Source of the DNA: Profundibacter amoris
Lineage (GTDB): Bacteria > Pseudomonadota > Alphaproteobacteria > Rhodobacterales > Rhodobacteraceae
NCBI RefSeq assembly: GCF_003544895.1
Contig: NZ_CP032125.1
Location: forward strand, 510,001 to 574,000
Direction of reading: 5' to 3'
Length of the DNA: 64,000 bases
The translations under genes were made by a program, and so were the position numbers. Numbering within the stretch: position 1 is the stretch's first letter; every line of letters starts with the position of its first letter. The notes under the pieces are model-generated. The model was not told the DNA's origin and searched no databases. It saw only the letters and a program-made list of their open reading frames with translations. This document shows, one piece after another, positions 35,744-44,080 of this stretch.

Positions 35744-35818
35744 TGGGACGTGGCCTAGTGGTAGGGCAACGCTTTTTGGTAGCGCAGATCGTAGGTTCGA
35801 ATCCTACCGTCCCAGCCA
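35744..35818 (+). tRNA. tRNA-Gln (TTG anticodon)
   Basis: A 75-nt cloverleaf with encoded CCA. Acceptor arms TGGGACG and CGTCCCA pair fully; the T arm is GTAGG-TTCGAAT-CCTAC; the anticodon loop is TTTTGGT, giving TTG. The anticodon stem ACGCT/AGCGC has an A-C mismatch at positions 27-43. Confidence 0.94.
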
Positions 35819-35827
35819 ACTCATCAA

Positions 35828-37210
35828 TTATTGCTCTTTATCCCGGTATGAACCATCGGTGTCAGTTCCCAGATCGCTGAACGAGAGTTGCGGCAGATGC
35901 AGTATAACCTGAACCCCGTCGTTACGTCCTGTTGCAGGCGATGAAATATCCAATTTTCCGCCAATACCATTGGCAATAGTATTTACAATTGCCAATCCCA
36001 ACCCACTGCCTTTGGCACTGCTATCGCCGCGGGCAAACCGCTGTGTCAAAACACCCAGAACCTCGGGCGCAACCACTGGGCCAGCGTTAACCACATACAA
36101 TGTGCCATCCTGTTTCAATGTGACGTTGACAGGCGCATTTTCATCCCCGTGGCGCAGGGCGTTTTCCAGCAGGTTGCGGGTGGCAATGGCAAAGGCATCC
36201 GCATCTACCCGTGACATCACCGGTTCCGGCGGCAGGTCCAGCATCAGCCGGTTGCCGTTGTCGGCATGCGCCAGATCATCGGCCACCATCCGCAGCACCA
36301 CCGCCAGATCATGCGGCGTATCGCTTAACAGATTGGCCCCTTCGGCCCGCGCCATCTGCATCAGCTTTTCCGACAGGCGGTTCAGACGCTTCAGCGAGGC
36401 CTCGATGTCATCTGCCCGCTTGCGTGTGCCCTCCTCGCCGGTTTCCGCGCCCAGACGTTGCGTCTGGGCCAATGCGGCGGCCACAGGGGTGCGCAACTCA
36501 TGGGCCGCGTTGGCGGTAAAACTGCGTTCGGCCGCCAGCGTGCGTTGCAGGCGGGCCAGCAGGGCGTTGACCGCTTCGGCCACGGGGGTGATTTCGTCGG
36601 GCAGATCGCCCGTATCAACCGGCGTCAGGTCGTTGCCATCGCGGCTGGCCACCCCGGCCCGAAACCCGCGCAAGGGGCGCAGCATCAGGCGCACCAGCAC
36701 CCAGATTCCGCCCAGTGTCAGCGGCAGCAGGATAAACAGCGGCAGACCCAGCGCCATCAGGGTTTCGCGCGAAACTTCGGCGCGGTGGTCCAGCGGTTCG
36801 GCAATGGCGATATTGAATTCATCGCCAAGGGCCGCGTCGTAATACAGCCGGTGGGTGGCTGTCTGGACAAAGCCGATTTCGGAATAGGGCGGGAAGTCGC
36901 GGATATCGGCGTCATGCGATCGCAACAGCACCCGTCCTGCTTTGTTACGCACCACATAGGTCAGGAATTCGTCGTGTTCGCGCAGGGTTGTGATCAGTTG
37001 TTCGGTGCCGTCATCCTCGCGTTCGAATATATCCTGAACGGCCAGCGGCAGGATGCGTTGGGCGGTTTCCTGAAGGGCGCTGTCAAACACCTCGTCGATT
37101 TCGCTGCGAATGGTGGCCGCGGTGATAAGCGATGTTACAACCCACAAAACCGCCACCCCCAGACCAATCGCCAGCGCCAGCCGCGCCTGAAGCGAGGACG
37201 GCAGCCTCAT
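35828..37210 (-). CDS. Sensor histidine kinase
   Basis: A 460-residue membrane kinase of the QseC/PmrB type. It has two membrane helices (about 11-32 and 155-176) flanking a periplasmic sensor of about 120 residues, a linker with HAMP-like properties, a dimerisation helix with H237 in HELRTP, the N-box NLLENALRHGD and G-boxes ending KGSGLGLAIV. It overlaps the response-regulator gene by four bases. The sensed signal is unknown; the regulon next door suggests envelope redox or metal stress. Confidence 0.93.
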   Translation of the reverse strand: MRLPSSLQARLALAIGLGVAVLWVVTSLITAATIRSEIDEVFDSALQETAQRILPLAVQDIFEREDDGTEQLITTLREHDEFLTYVVRNKAGRVLLRSHDADIRDFPPYSEIGFVQTATHRLYYDAALGDEFNIAIAEPLDHRAEVSRETLMALGLPLFILLPLTLGGIWVLVRLMLRPLRGFRAGVASRDGNDLTPVDTGDLPDEITPVAEAVNALLARLQRTLAAERSFTANAAHELRTPVAAALAQTQRLGAETGEEGTRKRADDIEASLKRLNRLSEKLMQMARAEGANLLSDTPHDLAVVLRMVADDLAHADNGNRLMLDLPPEPVMSRVDADAFAIATRNLLENALRHGDENAPVNVTLKQDGTLYVVNAGPVVAPEVLGVLTQRFARGDSSAKGSGLGLAIVNTIANGIGGKLDISSPATGRNDGVQVILHLPQLSFSDLGTDTDGSYRDKEQ

Positions 37211-37869
37211 GCTGCCCCCCCTAACCGATACCCCATGCCGCGCACGGTTTCGATCGTGCCTTTGTCCAGCTTCTTGCGCAGGCGGCTGACATGCACCTCG
37301 ATGGTGTTGCTCTCGACCTCGGTGTCAAAGGCATAGAGCCGTTCCTCGAGCTGGGCTTTGGACAATATCTGCCCCGGGCGCTGCACGAAGGCCTCGAACA
37401 GCACCCATTCGCGTGCGGTCAGCCTGACCGGCTTGCCGTTACGGCGCACCGATTTGGCGGCCAGATCAATTTCCAGATTGCCGATGGTAATCAAAGGGTT
37501 GGGGTTGCCGGAATAGCGCCGCGCAACAGCGGCCAGCCGCGCCGAAAGTTCGGACAGATCAAACGGTTTGACCATATAATCATCCGCCCCCGCATTCAGC
37601 CCCTCGATCCGGTCGCTGATCTGGTCCAGCGCGGTCAGGATGATCACCGGTGTGACATCGCCCCGCCCGCGCAATTCGCGCAAAAACGGCAGGCCCCGCC
37701 CGTCAGGCAGCATCAGATCCAGCAGTAGCAAATCATAGGCAGCACTGGCCAGATAGTCACTTGCCTCGTCCAGTCGGGTGACCCAATCGACGGAGTGGCC
37801 TTCGGCCTTGATCTGGTCGCGCACACCTGCGCCCAGCACCGTATCATCCTCGATCAATAAAACCCGCAT
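37207..37869 (-). CDS. OmpR-family response regulator
   Basis: A 220-residue regulator with a receiver domain (acidic pocket IEDD at 6-9, phospho-acceptor D51 in LLDLMLPDG) and a winged-helix output domain (SNTIEVHVSRLRKKL). ATG at 37869 is preceded by AGGA about nine bases upstream and begins exactly at the receiver fold; in-frame ATGs further upstream have no better site. Transcribed divergently from a PepSY gene, with shared operators between them (37913-37967). Confidence 0.94.
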   Translation of the reverse strand: MRVLLIEDDTVLGAGVRDQIKAEGHSVDWVTRLDEASDYLASAAYDLLLLDLMLPDGRGLPFLRELRGRGDVTPVIILTALDQISDRIEGLNAGADDYMVKPFDLSELSARLAAVARRYSGNPNPLITIGNLEIDLAAKSVRRNGKPVRLTAREWVLFEAFVQRPGQILSKAQLEERLYAFDTEVESNTIEVHVSRLRKKLDKGTIETVRGMGYRLGGAA

Positions 37870-37912
37870 CTGCTGTCCTGCCATGAATACTCTGCGCCCC
37901 TCTATCTTGCAC

Positions 37913-37967
37913 AAAGCTGACAGCCACCTGAAGCAGAAAAGAATAAATCCTTCAGGTTGGCGTCAGG
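37913..37967. promoter_or_regulatory. Two-part operator of the two-component regulon, site 1
   Basis: Block 1 (37913-37936, core CTGACAGCCACCTGAAG) and block 2 (TTCAGGTTGGCGTCAGG, 37951-37967) are inverted relatives: ACCTGAAG at 37926-37933 is the complement of CTTCAGGT at 37950-37957. The pair recurs before the DUF2271 gene at 39152-39205 with 23 of 24 bases of block 1 identical. Both sites end 48 bp before their ATG codons. Confidence 0.65.
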
Positions 37968-38015
37968 AATCGCGCGCATAAAGCAGGCAACTTAACCCGA
38001 AGCGGGAGATGGAAA

Positions 38016-38444
38016 ATGAAAAAATCGCTAATGCTTGCCAGTGTTCTGGCCACCCTGTCGGTAGGCACCCTTGCCTATGCCGATGATGATGATTTCTATG
38101 TGCCTATGTCGCAATGGCAATCGCGCGATGCGGTGCGCAGCATGGCCGAGGCGCAAGGCTGGGAAGTGCGCCGTATCAAGATTGATGATGGTTGTTACGA
38201 GGTCAAAGGATATGACGCCTCGGGCCGGAAAATCGAAGCCAAGATTGATCCGGCCACTTTGGCCGTTATCGAAATGGAATACGAGGGCCGCAAACATCGC
38301 GAAGAAGATGAACATGAAGACGACGACGATGATGATGGCTCTCGCCGCAGCAATGGCGGCAACGCAGCCCCGATGACCCCATCCAATCCCCCCGATAACG
38401 GATTGTTCGCACCGGGTGGCAAGCCGAAGGTGATTATCCAATGA
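38016..38444 (+). CDS. Periplasmic PepSY-domain protein
   Basis: A 142-residue secreted protein: signal peptide (about 1-22, MLASVLATLSVGTLAYA), one PepSY domain (about 32-88, including VRSMAEAQGWEVRRIKIDDGCYEVKGYDASGRKIEAKID), then an acidic Glu/Asp/His stretch likely to bind divalent metal and a Gly/Pro tail. It is the first gene after the two-component operator and overlaps the cytochrome b gene by four bases. PepSY proteins of this size often accompany membrane ferric reductases or sensor kinases. Confidence 0.88.
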   Translation: MKKSLMLASVLATLSVGTLAYADDDDFYVPMSQWQSRDAVRSMAEAQGWEVRRIKIDDGCYEVKGYDASGRKIEAKIDPATLAVIEMEYEGRKHREEDEHEDDDDDDGSRRSNGGNAAPMTPSNPPDNGLFAPGGKPKVIIQ

Positions 38445-39064
38445 TCAAGGTCTGGGATCCCTTGCAGCGGCTGTTCCACTGGGGCCTTGTCGCCAGCATC
38501 GCCATTGCATGGCTGACCAGTGAAGACGGCGAAGCCCTGCACGAATGGGCCGGTTACGCAGCCCTTGGCCTGATAGCTTTTCGTCTGGTCTGGGGTTTCA
38601 TTGGCCCGCGCTATGCCCGTTTCAGCCAGTTCATTCGTGGCCCGAAAGCGGTGATCGACTATACCAGGGATATGCTGAACAAGCGCGAAAAGCGTTATAT
38701 TGGGCACAATCCTTTGGGTGCTGTAATGGTGGTTGCCCTGTTGGCGACGACGGGGGCCACCGGTTTCACCGGCTGGCTGATGGTCGAGCCGGAGCGCATG
38801 GCCATGTTGCCCGAAATGCCGGCCTTTGTCACACCGGCCTTTGCCGATTCGGACGGGGACGAAGAGCGCGAATACGGTGGCTATGGCGAAGGCGACGAGG
38901 AAGCCATGGAGGAAATTCACGAGTTTTTCGCCAACCTGTTGCTGCTGCTGATTTTCCTGCATGTCGCCGGGGTGATCTATGCCAGCAGACGCCACAAGGA
39001 AAATCTGGCCCGCGCTATGATCACAGGCAAAAAGCTGGCTGCGGCACCTGACGATATTGCCTGA
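38441..39064 (+). CDS. Cytochrome b561-type membrane protein
   Basis: A 207-residue diheme cytochrome b, four helices. Candidate heme ligands are H12 (LQRLFHWGL), H35 (ALHEWAGYAA) and the late HVAGV histidine. A periplasmic loop near 140-160 is strongly acidic (DSDGDEEREYGGYGEGDEEA), an unusual feature it shares with its PepSY neighbour. It would move electrons across or within the membrane, probably from quinol. A strong terminator follows. Confidence 0.9.
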   Translation: MIKVWDPLQRLFHWGLVASIAIAWLTSEDGEALHEWAGYAALGLIAFRLVWGFIGPRYARFSQFIRGPKAVIDYTRDMLNKREKRYIGHNPLGAVMVVALLATTGATGFTGWLMVEPERMAMLPEMPAFVTPAFADSDGDEEREYGGYGEGDEEAMEEIHEFFANLLLLLIFLHVAGVIYASRRHKENLARAMITGKKLAAAPDDIA

Positions 39065-39094
39065 CGACCCCCGTTCACTCACAGAACGTCCCCC

Positions 39095-39134
39095 GGCCCC
39101 GTCTCTTTCCCCACAAGAGCGGGGCCACTTTTTT
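39095..39134 (+). terminator. Intrinsic terminator after the cytochrome b gene
   Basis: GGCCCCG (39095-39101) and CGGGGCC (39120-39126), extended inward by CTCTT/AAGAG after one bulged base, are followed by ACTTTTTT. It separates the PepSY/cytochrome unit from the DUF2271 unit, which has its own operator. Confidence 0.85.
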
Positions 39135-39151
39135 GGGAAACCCGAATTTCC

Positions 39152-39205
39152 AAAGCTGACAGCAACCTGAAGCAGTTTTTTGCAACATGTCAGGTAAGGG
39201 TCAGG
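39152..39205 (+). promoter_or_regulatory. Two-part operator of the two-component regulon, site 2
   Basis: Block 1 (39152-39175, core CTGACAGCAACCTGAAG) and block 2 (GTCAGGTAAGGGTCAGG, 39189-39205) repeat the arrangement at 37913-37967, with block starts 37 bp apart here and 38 bp there. Both end 48 bp before the ATG. This makes the DUF2271 operon a predicted target of the adjacent response regulator. Confidence 0.65.
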
Positions 39206-39253
39206 CGGGGGCGTCAAAACGAATGCAAGAAAACGAAATCTGGAGACTATGAA

Positions 39254-39721
39254 ATGAAAACCCTACTGTCCGTTCTGGCCCTGACCACTGCAATCGCCGC
39301 ACCTGTCGCTGTTGCCGCCAAACCCGTTACCTTTACCGCGCAGATGAAAAACTATCGCGGCCCCGGCGCCTATCTGGCGCTTTATGTCACCGACAAAAGC
39401 GGCGCCTACAAAGGCACCCTGTGGATGGCCGGTGGCAAATCGAAATATTACAAGCACCTTCCGGGCTGGCATCGTGCCACACGCGGCGATCTGGGGCAGG
39501 TGCGTGGGATCACAGGCGCCAGTGTTGGCGCGGGGCGCACGCTGAAAATCACCCTTGATCTGTCGGATGCACTGTTTGACGCGGGTTACAAGCTGCACGT
39601 TGACAGTTCCGTCGAGGACGGGCGCGATATGGCCAATGATGTGGTGATCCCGCTGACCAGTGCCAACGCAGGCAAACCGGCACGCGGCAAGCGTTACGTC
39701 AGCAGCTTTACCTTTAAATAA
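39254..39721 (+). CDS. Secreted DUF2271 protein with a flavinylation-like motif
   Basis: A 155-residue periplasmic protein: signal peptide (about 1-22) and a beta-rich DUF2271 domain. Residues 86-90 read ITGAS, matching the T-G-A-[ST] pattern that ApbE enzymes use to attach FMN through a threonine phosphoester, so Thr87 is the predicted site. The apbE gene is two genes downstream. DUF2271, PepSY and ApbE genes were reported to co-occur in clusters for extracytosolic flavinylated proteins (from memory). It would be an electron carrier or flavin-binding receptor. Starts after a good operator-promoter region. Confidence 0.85.
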   Translation: MKTLLSVLALTTAIAAPVAVAAKPVTFTAQMKNYRGPGAYLALYVTDKSGAYKGTLWMAGGKSKYYKHLPGWHRATRGDLGQVRGITGASVGAGRTLKITLDLSDALFDAGYKLHVDSSVEDGRDMANDVVIPLTSANAGKPARGKRYVSSFTFK

Positions 39722-39752
39722 TCCCCGATACCCCGTGATAAGGATACCCGTG

Positions 39753-41963
39753 ATGCTGCGTTCTCTGCATAAATACGCCGGTCTGTTTGCCACTGTTCTG
39801 GTGCTGGTTCTGGCCATCAGCGGTGTAACCCTTTCGGTTATTCCCGCCTGGAACAAACTACAGGCCCCCGCCATGACCGAAACCAGCCTGAGCGTGGCCG
39901 ATCTGGCGGCGCGGGTATCCGCAAACTATCCGGCGGTCGAGCAGATCAAACGCGCGCCTTCGGGTCGCATCACCGCCTATTACTTTGAAGGCGATGTTGC
40001 CGGTGCAGTGGTGGTTGATCCTGCCACCGGCAAGGGGGCTGCTGATTATGACACCTCGCCGGTTGTGCAATGGCTGACCAGCCTGCACCGCTCGCTGTTG
40101 CTGGGCGACGGGGGTCGTCTGACGGCAGCCGCCGGTGCACTGGCGATGCTGTTTTTGTCGATCTCGGGTCTGTTTCTGGTGGCGCGGCGCATGGGCGGCT
40201 GGCGGCAGTTCTTTGCCCGCACCCGTGGCCCGCTGGCCGGTCGGTTGCATGTGGAAATCGGACGTTTCACCGCAGCAGGTCTGATCCTTGCCTCGGTGAC
40301 TTCGCTTTACATGGTGGCCAATACCTTCGAGGTTTTGCCACAGGAAAACACTACCCCCGATTTCCCTGCGCAAGTCAGCGGTGAAATGGGCCTGAACCCG
40401 GCCGATATGCCCGCCCTTGCCGCCATCCCGGTCAGTCAGATGCGCGATCTGACCTTTCCCTATGCCGATGACCCGACCGATGTTTACACAATCAGCACCG
40501 ACAGTGGCGAAGGCTATGTCGACCAAGGCACCGGCGTTCTGCTGGCCTGGCAGTCGCTTGGCCCGTGGCAGCAGGTGTTCGAATTCATCTATATGCTGCA
40601 CACCGGTCAGGGTGCGTGGTGGCTGGGACTGATCATGGGCCTGATGGTTCTGGGTGTGCCGGTGATGGCCACAACCGGCGTGATCATGTGGTGGGCCGCC
40701 CGCCGCGCCCGTCCGAAAATGCCCAAAGGCGTGGCCGCAAAACAGGCCGATACCGTGATCCTTGTTGGCTCGGAAGGGGGCAGCACATGGGGCTTTGCCG
40801 CCACGTTGCAAGATGCGCTGATGGCCAAGGGCCATTCGGTCCACGCCGCCCCGATGTCGCGGTTCGAGCCTGAAAAATACACATCCGCCAAACAGATCAT
40901 CCTGTTGGCCGCCACCTATGGTGATGGCGCGGCCCCGTCCTCGGCCAAAGGGTTTATGGACAAGTTGATTGCGCTGAAAACCGCCCCTGCTGCCAGGTTG
41001 GCCGTTCTGGGTTTTGGCGACCGCCAGTTCCCCGCCTATTGCGCCTTTGCACAGCAAGCGGTTGAACAGGCAGAAGAAAAAGGTTGGGATCAACTGATCC
41101 CGATGGATACGGTCGATCAGCAATCGCCACAGGATTTCGCCCGCTGGGGTGCGGCGCTGGGTCAGGCGCTGGGCCATGAACTGGCGCTGGTGCATGAACC
41201 GGTACAGCCCAAAACCCGCCAATTGACCCTGATTTCCCGCCGTGAATATGGCCAGGAGGTGCAGGCCCCCACCGCGATCCTGCGCTTTGCCTTGCCCCGT
41301 ACGTCCCTGCTGGACCGTCTGCGTGGCCGTGGCTGGAAACGGTTCGAGGCCGGTGATCTGCTGGGCATCCTGCCCCAAGGATCGGACATCGCCCGGCTTT
41401 ATTCTCTGGCCAGCGGCACCGGTGACGGTTTTGTCGAGATTTGCGTGAAGAAACACGCGCATGGACTGTGTTCGGGGCAGTTGCTGGATTTGCAAATCGG
41501 TGACAGCATCACCGCTTTCATCCGCCCCAACCCCGATTTCCGCCCCGCCCGCAACAAAAAGCCGGTGATCCTGATCGGGGCCGGCACCGGTATCGGCCCG
41601 CTGGCCGGCTTTGCTCGCGCCAACACCAGACAGCGCCCGATGCACCTGTATTTCGGCATCCGCCACGAAGCATCCGACCTGTTCTATGGCGAGGAAATGC
41701 CCGCATGGCAGGACGCTGGCCATCTGGAAACGGTGAACATCGCCGCCTCGCGCACAGAACAACGCGCCTATGTGCAGGACATCCTGCGCCGTGACGCTGC
41801 CAGAATTGCCGCCCTGATTGAGGGTGGCGCGCAGATTCTGGTCTGTGGCGGGCGGGAAATGGCCGCCGGTGTGACACAGGCCCTGCACGATGTGCTTGCC
41901 CCGCATGGTCTGTGTCCGATCGAATTGAAAGCCCAGGGAAGATACGTCGAAGATGTCTATTGA
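39753..41963 (+). CDS. PepSY-TM/flavodoxin/flavin-reductase fusion protein
   Basis: A 736-residue membrane reductase. Residues 1-340 form the PepSY-TM unit (helices at 9-30, 130-150, 175-195 and 310-335, with periplasmic PepSY). Residues about 345-500 are a flavodoxin domain beginning VILVGSEGGSTWGFA, and about 510-736 a sulfite-reductase-type FNR domain (RLYSLAS, IGAGTGIGPLAGF, ILVCGGREMAAGV) that binds FAD and NADPH. It can carry electrons from NADPH through two flavins to the periplasm. ATG at 39753 has AAGGA eight bases upstream. It overlaps apbE by 11 bp. Confidence 0.9.
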   Translation: MLRSLHKYAGLFATVLVLVLAISGVTLSVIPAWNKLQAPAMTETSLSVADLAARVSANYPAVEQIKRAPSGRITAYYFEGDVAGAVVVDPATGKGAADYDTSPVVQWLTSLHRSLLLGDGGRLTAAAGALAMLFLSISGLFLVARRMGGWRQFFARTRGPLAGRLHVEIGRFTAAGLILASVTSLYMVANTFEVLPQENTTPDFPAQVSGEMGLNPADMPALAAIPVSQMRDLTFPYADDPTDVYTISTDSGEGYVDQGTGVLLAWQSLGPWQQVFEFIYMLHTGQGAWWLGLIMGLMVLGVPVMATTGVIMWWAARRARPKMPKGVAAKQADTVILVGSEGGSTWGFAATLQDALMAKGHSVHAAPMSRFEPEKYTSAKQIILLAATYGDGAAPSSAKGFMDKLIALKTAPAARLAVLGFGDRQFPAYCAFAQQAVEQAEEKGWDQLIPMDTVDQQSPQDFARWGAALGQALGHELALVHEPVQPKTRQLTLISRREYGQEVQAPTAILRFALPRTSLLDRLRGRGWKRFEAGDLLGILPQGSDIARLYSLASGTGDGFVEICVKKHAHGLCSGQLLDLQIGDSITAFIRPNPDFRPARNKKPVILIGAGTGIGPLAGFARANTRQRPMHLYFGIRHEASDLFYGEEMPAWQDAGHLETVNIAASRTEQRAYVQDILRRDAARIAALIEGGAQILVCGGREMAAGVTQALHDVLAPHGLCPIELKAQGRYVEDVY

Positions 41964-42900
41964 ACTGATCCGTATCAAAATGGCTGGCCCTGTGATGGGC
42001 ACCCGCTGGACCGCCGATCTGGGCCTGCCCGAAGGGATTGATCCGGCTGCCGTTGAAACCGCGCTGGCCGATGCGGTGGCGCAGGTGGATGCGCAGATGT
42101 CCACATGGAAAGCGGACAGCGACCTGATGCGCCTGAACGCGGCACCGGTCGGGGAATGGGTGGCGGTTCCGCCCGAACTGATGCAGGTGCTGTCGCGCGG
42201 GCTGGAGATCGGACAGGCCCCGGACGGGGCGTTTGACATCGGGCTGGGGGATCTGGTTTCGGCCTGGGGCTTTGGTGCCGATAACGCCGACGAAGCCACA
42301 ATCCGTGCCAATCTGGGCCGACCCCGCCAGCCCACGCACGAGGTGCTGGAACTGGATGAACAGGGCCTTCGCGCCCGCAAACTGGCCCCGTTGGCGCTGG
42401 ATCTGTCCGGCATCGCCAAAGGATACGGCGTGGACCGGATGATGCGGGTTTGCGGTGATTTCAACATCCCCTCGGCCCTTGTGGCACTGGACGGGGAATT
42501 GCGGGCCAAGGGCGTGCAACCCGACAGCACCCCGTGGTCCGTTGTGATCGAAAAACCGGCCTATGACGCCCGCCTGCCGCTGTCGATGCTGGAATTGCAG
42601 GATGCGGCCGTGGCCACCTCGGGCGATTACCGCCACTGGGTTGAGGTGGATGGCATGCGGCTTTCGCACACGATGGACCACCGCATGGGTGGACCGACAC
42701 TTCCCGGCATTGCCGGTGTCACGGTGGTGGCCGCAGACGGAATGACGGCGGACGCAATGGCCACCGCCATTCTGGTGCTGGGGGTGTCCGACGGGCGTGC
42801 ATTTGCCCAAAAGCGCGGTGTGGATTGCCTGATACTGGAACGCGCTGGCAGCGAATTGCGCCAGCACGGTGTCGGGCCGTTATTTGATGTTGATGCATAA
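41953..42900 (+). CDS. apbE: FAD:protein FMN transferase
   Basis: Attaches FMN covalently to threonine or serine of target proteins using FAD. The 315-residue protein has the GTRWTADLG start, the DIGLGDLVSAWGFG segment, DLSGIAKGYGVDRM and the metal-binding ATSGDYRHW of ApbE. There is no obvious signal peptide, so export or cytosolic action is undecided. It is the last gene of the DUF2271 operon; its likely target is the DUF2271 protein. Confidence 0.93.
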   Translation: MSIELIRIKMAGPVMGTRWTADLGLPEGIDPAAVETALADAVAQVDAQMSTWKADSDLMRLNAAPVGEWVAVPPELMQVLSRGLEIGQAPDGAFDIGLGDLVSAWGFGADNADEATIRANLGRPRQPTHEVLELDEQGLRARKLAPLALDLSGIAKGYGVDRMMRVCGDFNIPSALVALDGELRAKGVQPDSTPWSVVIEKPAYDARLPLSMLELQDAAVATSGDYRHWVEVDGMRLSHTMDHRMGGPTLPGIAGVTVVAADGMTADAMATAILVLGVSDGRAFAQKRGVDCLILERAGSELRQHGVGPLFDVDA

Positions 42901-42943
42901 CATTTGCCAGGGGCTGTTTTTCCCGAATGGTAAGTGACGGCTT

Positions 42944-44080
42944 CTAATCCAGTGTCCGGCGGAACCGTAAAAGCGCCAGTAGGCCGAAACCGAATGTGAA
43001 CAGCAGCATTGCGGCCATGGGCGTGCCGACCGCTTCCAGATTGGCCCCCTTAAGCATCACCGCGCGTATAATGCGCAGGAAATGGGTTAAGGGAAACATC
43101 TCGCCGATGTATTGTGCCCAGACGGGCATGCCGCGGAACGGGAACATAAAGCCGGACAACAACAGGGATGGCAGGAAGTAAAAGAACGTTAACTGCATGG
43201 CCTGCATCTGGGTCGTTGCAAAGGTCGAGAACGCATATCCCAACAAAACCAGCGCAAAGACAAAGATGAAAATGCCGACAAGCAATAGTGTCATCGACCC
43301 AACGAATGGAACCCCGAACAACAGCTTTGCAGCCAACAAAACCACGACCACCTGTACCGATCCGACAATCAGAAACGGGATCACCTTGCCCAGCATGATT
43401 TCCAGCGGATTGGCGGGCATCGCCAGCAGGTTTTCCATAGTGCCGCGTTCGATTTCCCGTGTCAGGGCCATTGATGTCATCATCACCATAGTCATTTGCA
43501 GGATCACCCCCAGCAGGCCGGGCACGATGTTATATTGGGTGATACCTTCGGGATTATATCGTCGATGCACCACCACTTCCAATTGGCGCGCCGCCTGATC
43601 AGCGGCCTTCACATCGGCCCCCAATTCACGCGTCAATGCCTGCGCCGCAACCGTGCCAAGGGTTGAAATTGCACCCGAGGCCACAGCAGGATCGGTTGCA
43701 TCCGCCTCGATCAAAATCTGCGGTCGATCACCTTTCAGCACCCTGCGGGTGAAATCCGAAGGGATGGTCACGACAAAGGAAACGGTGCCGTTTTCAATCA
43801 GCTTCTCGGCCTCGACCTGACTGTCGACAACATGGTTGAAACGGTAATAACCGGTGATCTCCAACGCCGAAACCATGGCCCGGGTGAACCTGTCCTGGCT
43901 ACTGGTTACCAAAGCAGCAGGAAGCTCTTTTGGATCGTTGTTGATGGCGAAGCCGAACAGGACCAACTGCATCAGGGGCACGCCCAACATCATTGCAAAT
44001 GTTATCCGGTCGCGCCGCATCTGGATCAATTCCTTGATCAGCAATGCAGCCAGACGGGTGAACGAAAACCAGCCCCTCAT
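42944..44080 (-). CDS. ABC-2 type transporter permease (YbhS/YbhR-like)
   Basis: A 378-residue permease with an N-terminal helix, a large periplasmic domain (about 45-175) and five to six C-terminal helices, the ABC-2 membrane fold. The motif LLSGFMFPFRGMPVWAQYIGEMFPLTHFLRIIR near the end is typical of the YhhJ/YbhS group. Only one permease gene is present, so a homodimer is likely, whereas E. coli has two. It overlaps the ATPase gene by four bases. It probably exports toxic amphipathic compounds. Confidence 0.9.
   Translation of the reverse strand: MRGWFSFTRLAALLIKELIQMRRDRITFAMMLGVPLMQLVLFGFAINNDPKELPAALVTSSQDRFTRAMVSALEITGYYRFNHVVDSQVEAEKLIENGTVSFVVTIPSDFTRRVLKGDRPQILIEADATDPAVASGAISTLGTVAAQALTRELGADVKAADQAARQLEVVVHRRYNPEGITQYNIVPGLLGVILQMTMVMMTSMALTREIERGTMENLLAMPANPLEIMLGKVIPFLIVGSVQVVVVLLAAKLLFGVPFVGSMTLLLVGIFIFVFALVLLGYAFSTFATTQMQAMQLTFFYFLPSLLLSGFMFPFRGMPVWAQYIGEMFPLTHFLRIIRAVMLKGANLEAVGTPMAAMLLFTFGFGLLALLRFRRTLD

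Noticed and set aside
39858-42530. Very long minus-strand open frame (890 codons) opposite the PepSY reductase and apbE
   Set aside because: High-GC codon bias on the true strand removes stops from the opposite frame. The translated sequence is His/Gln/Gly-rich with no domain, while the plus strand has clear domain signatures.
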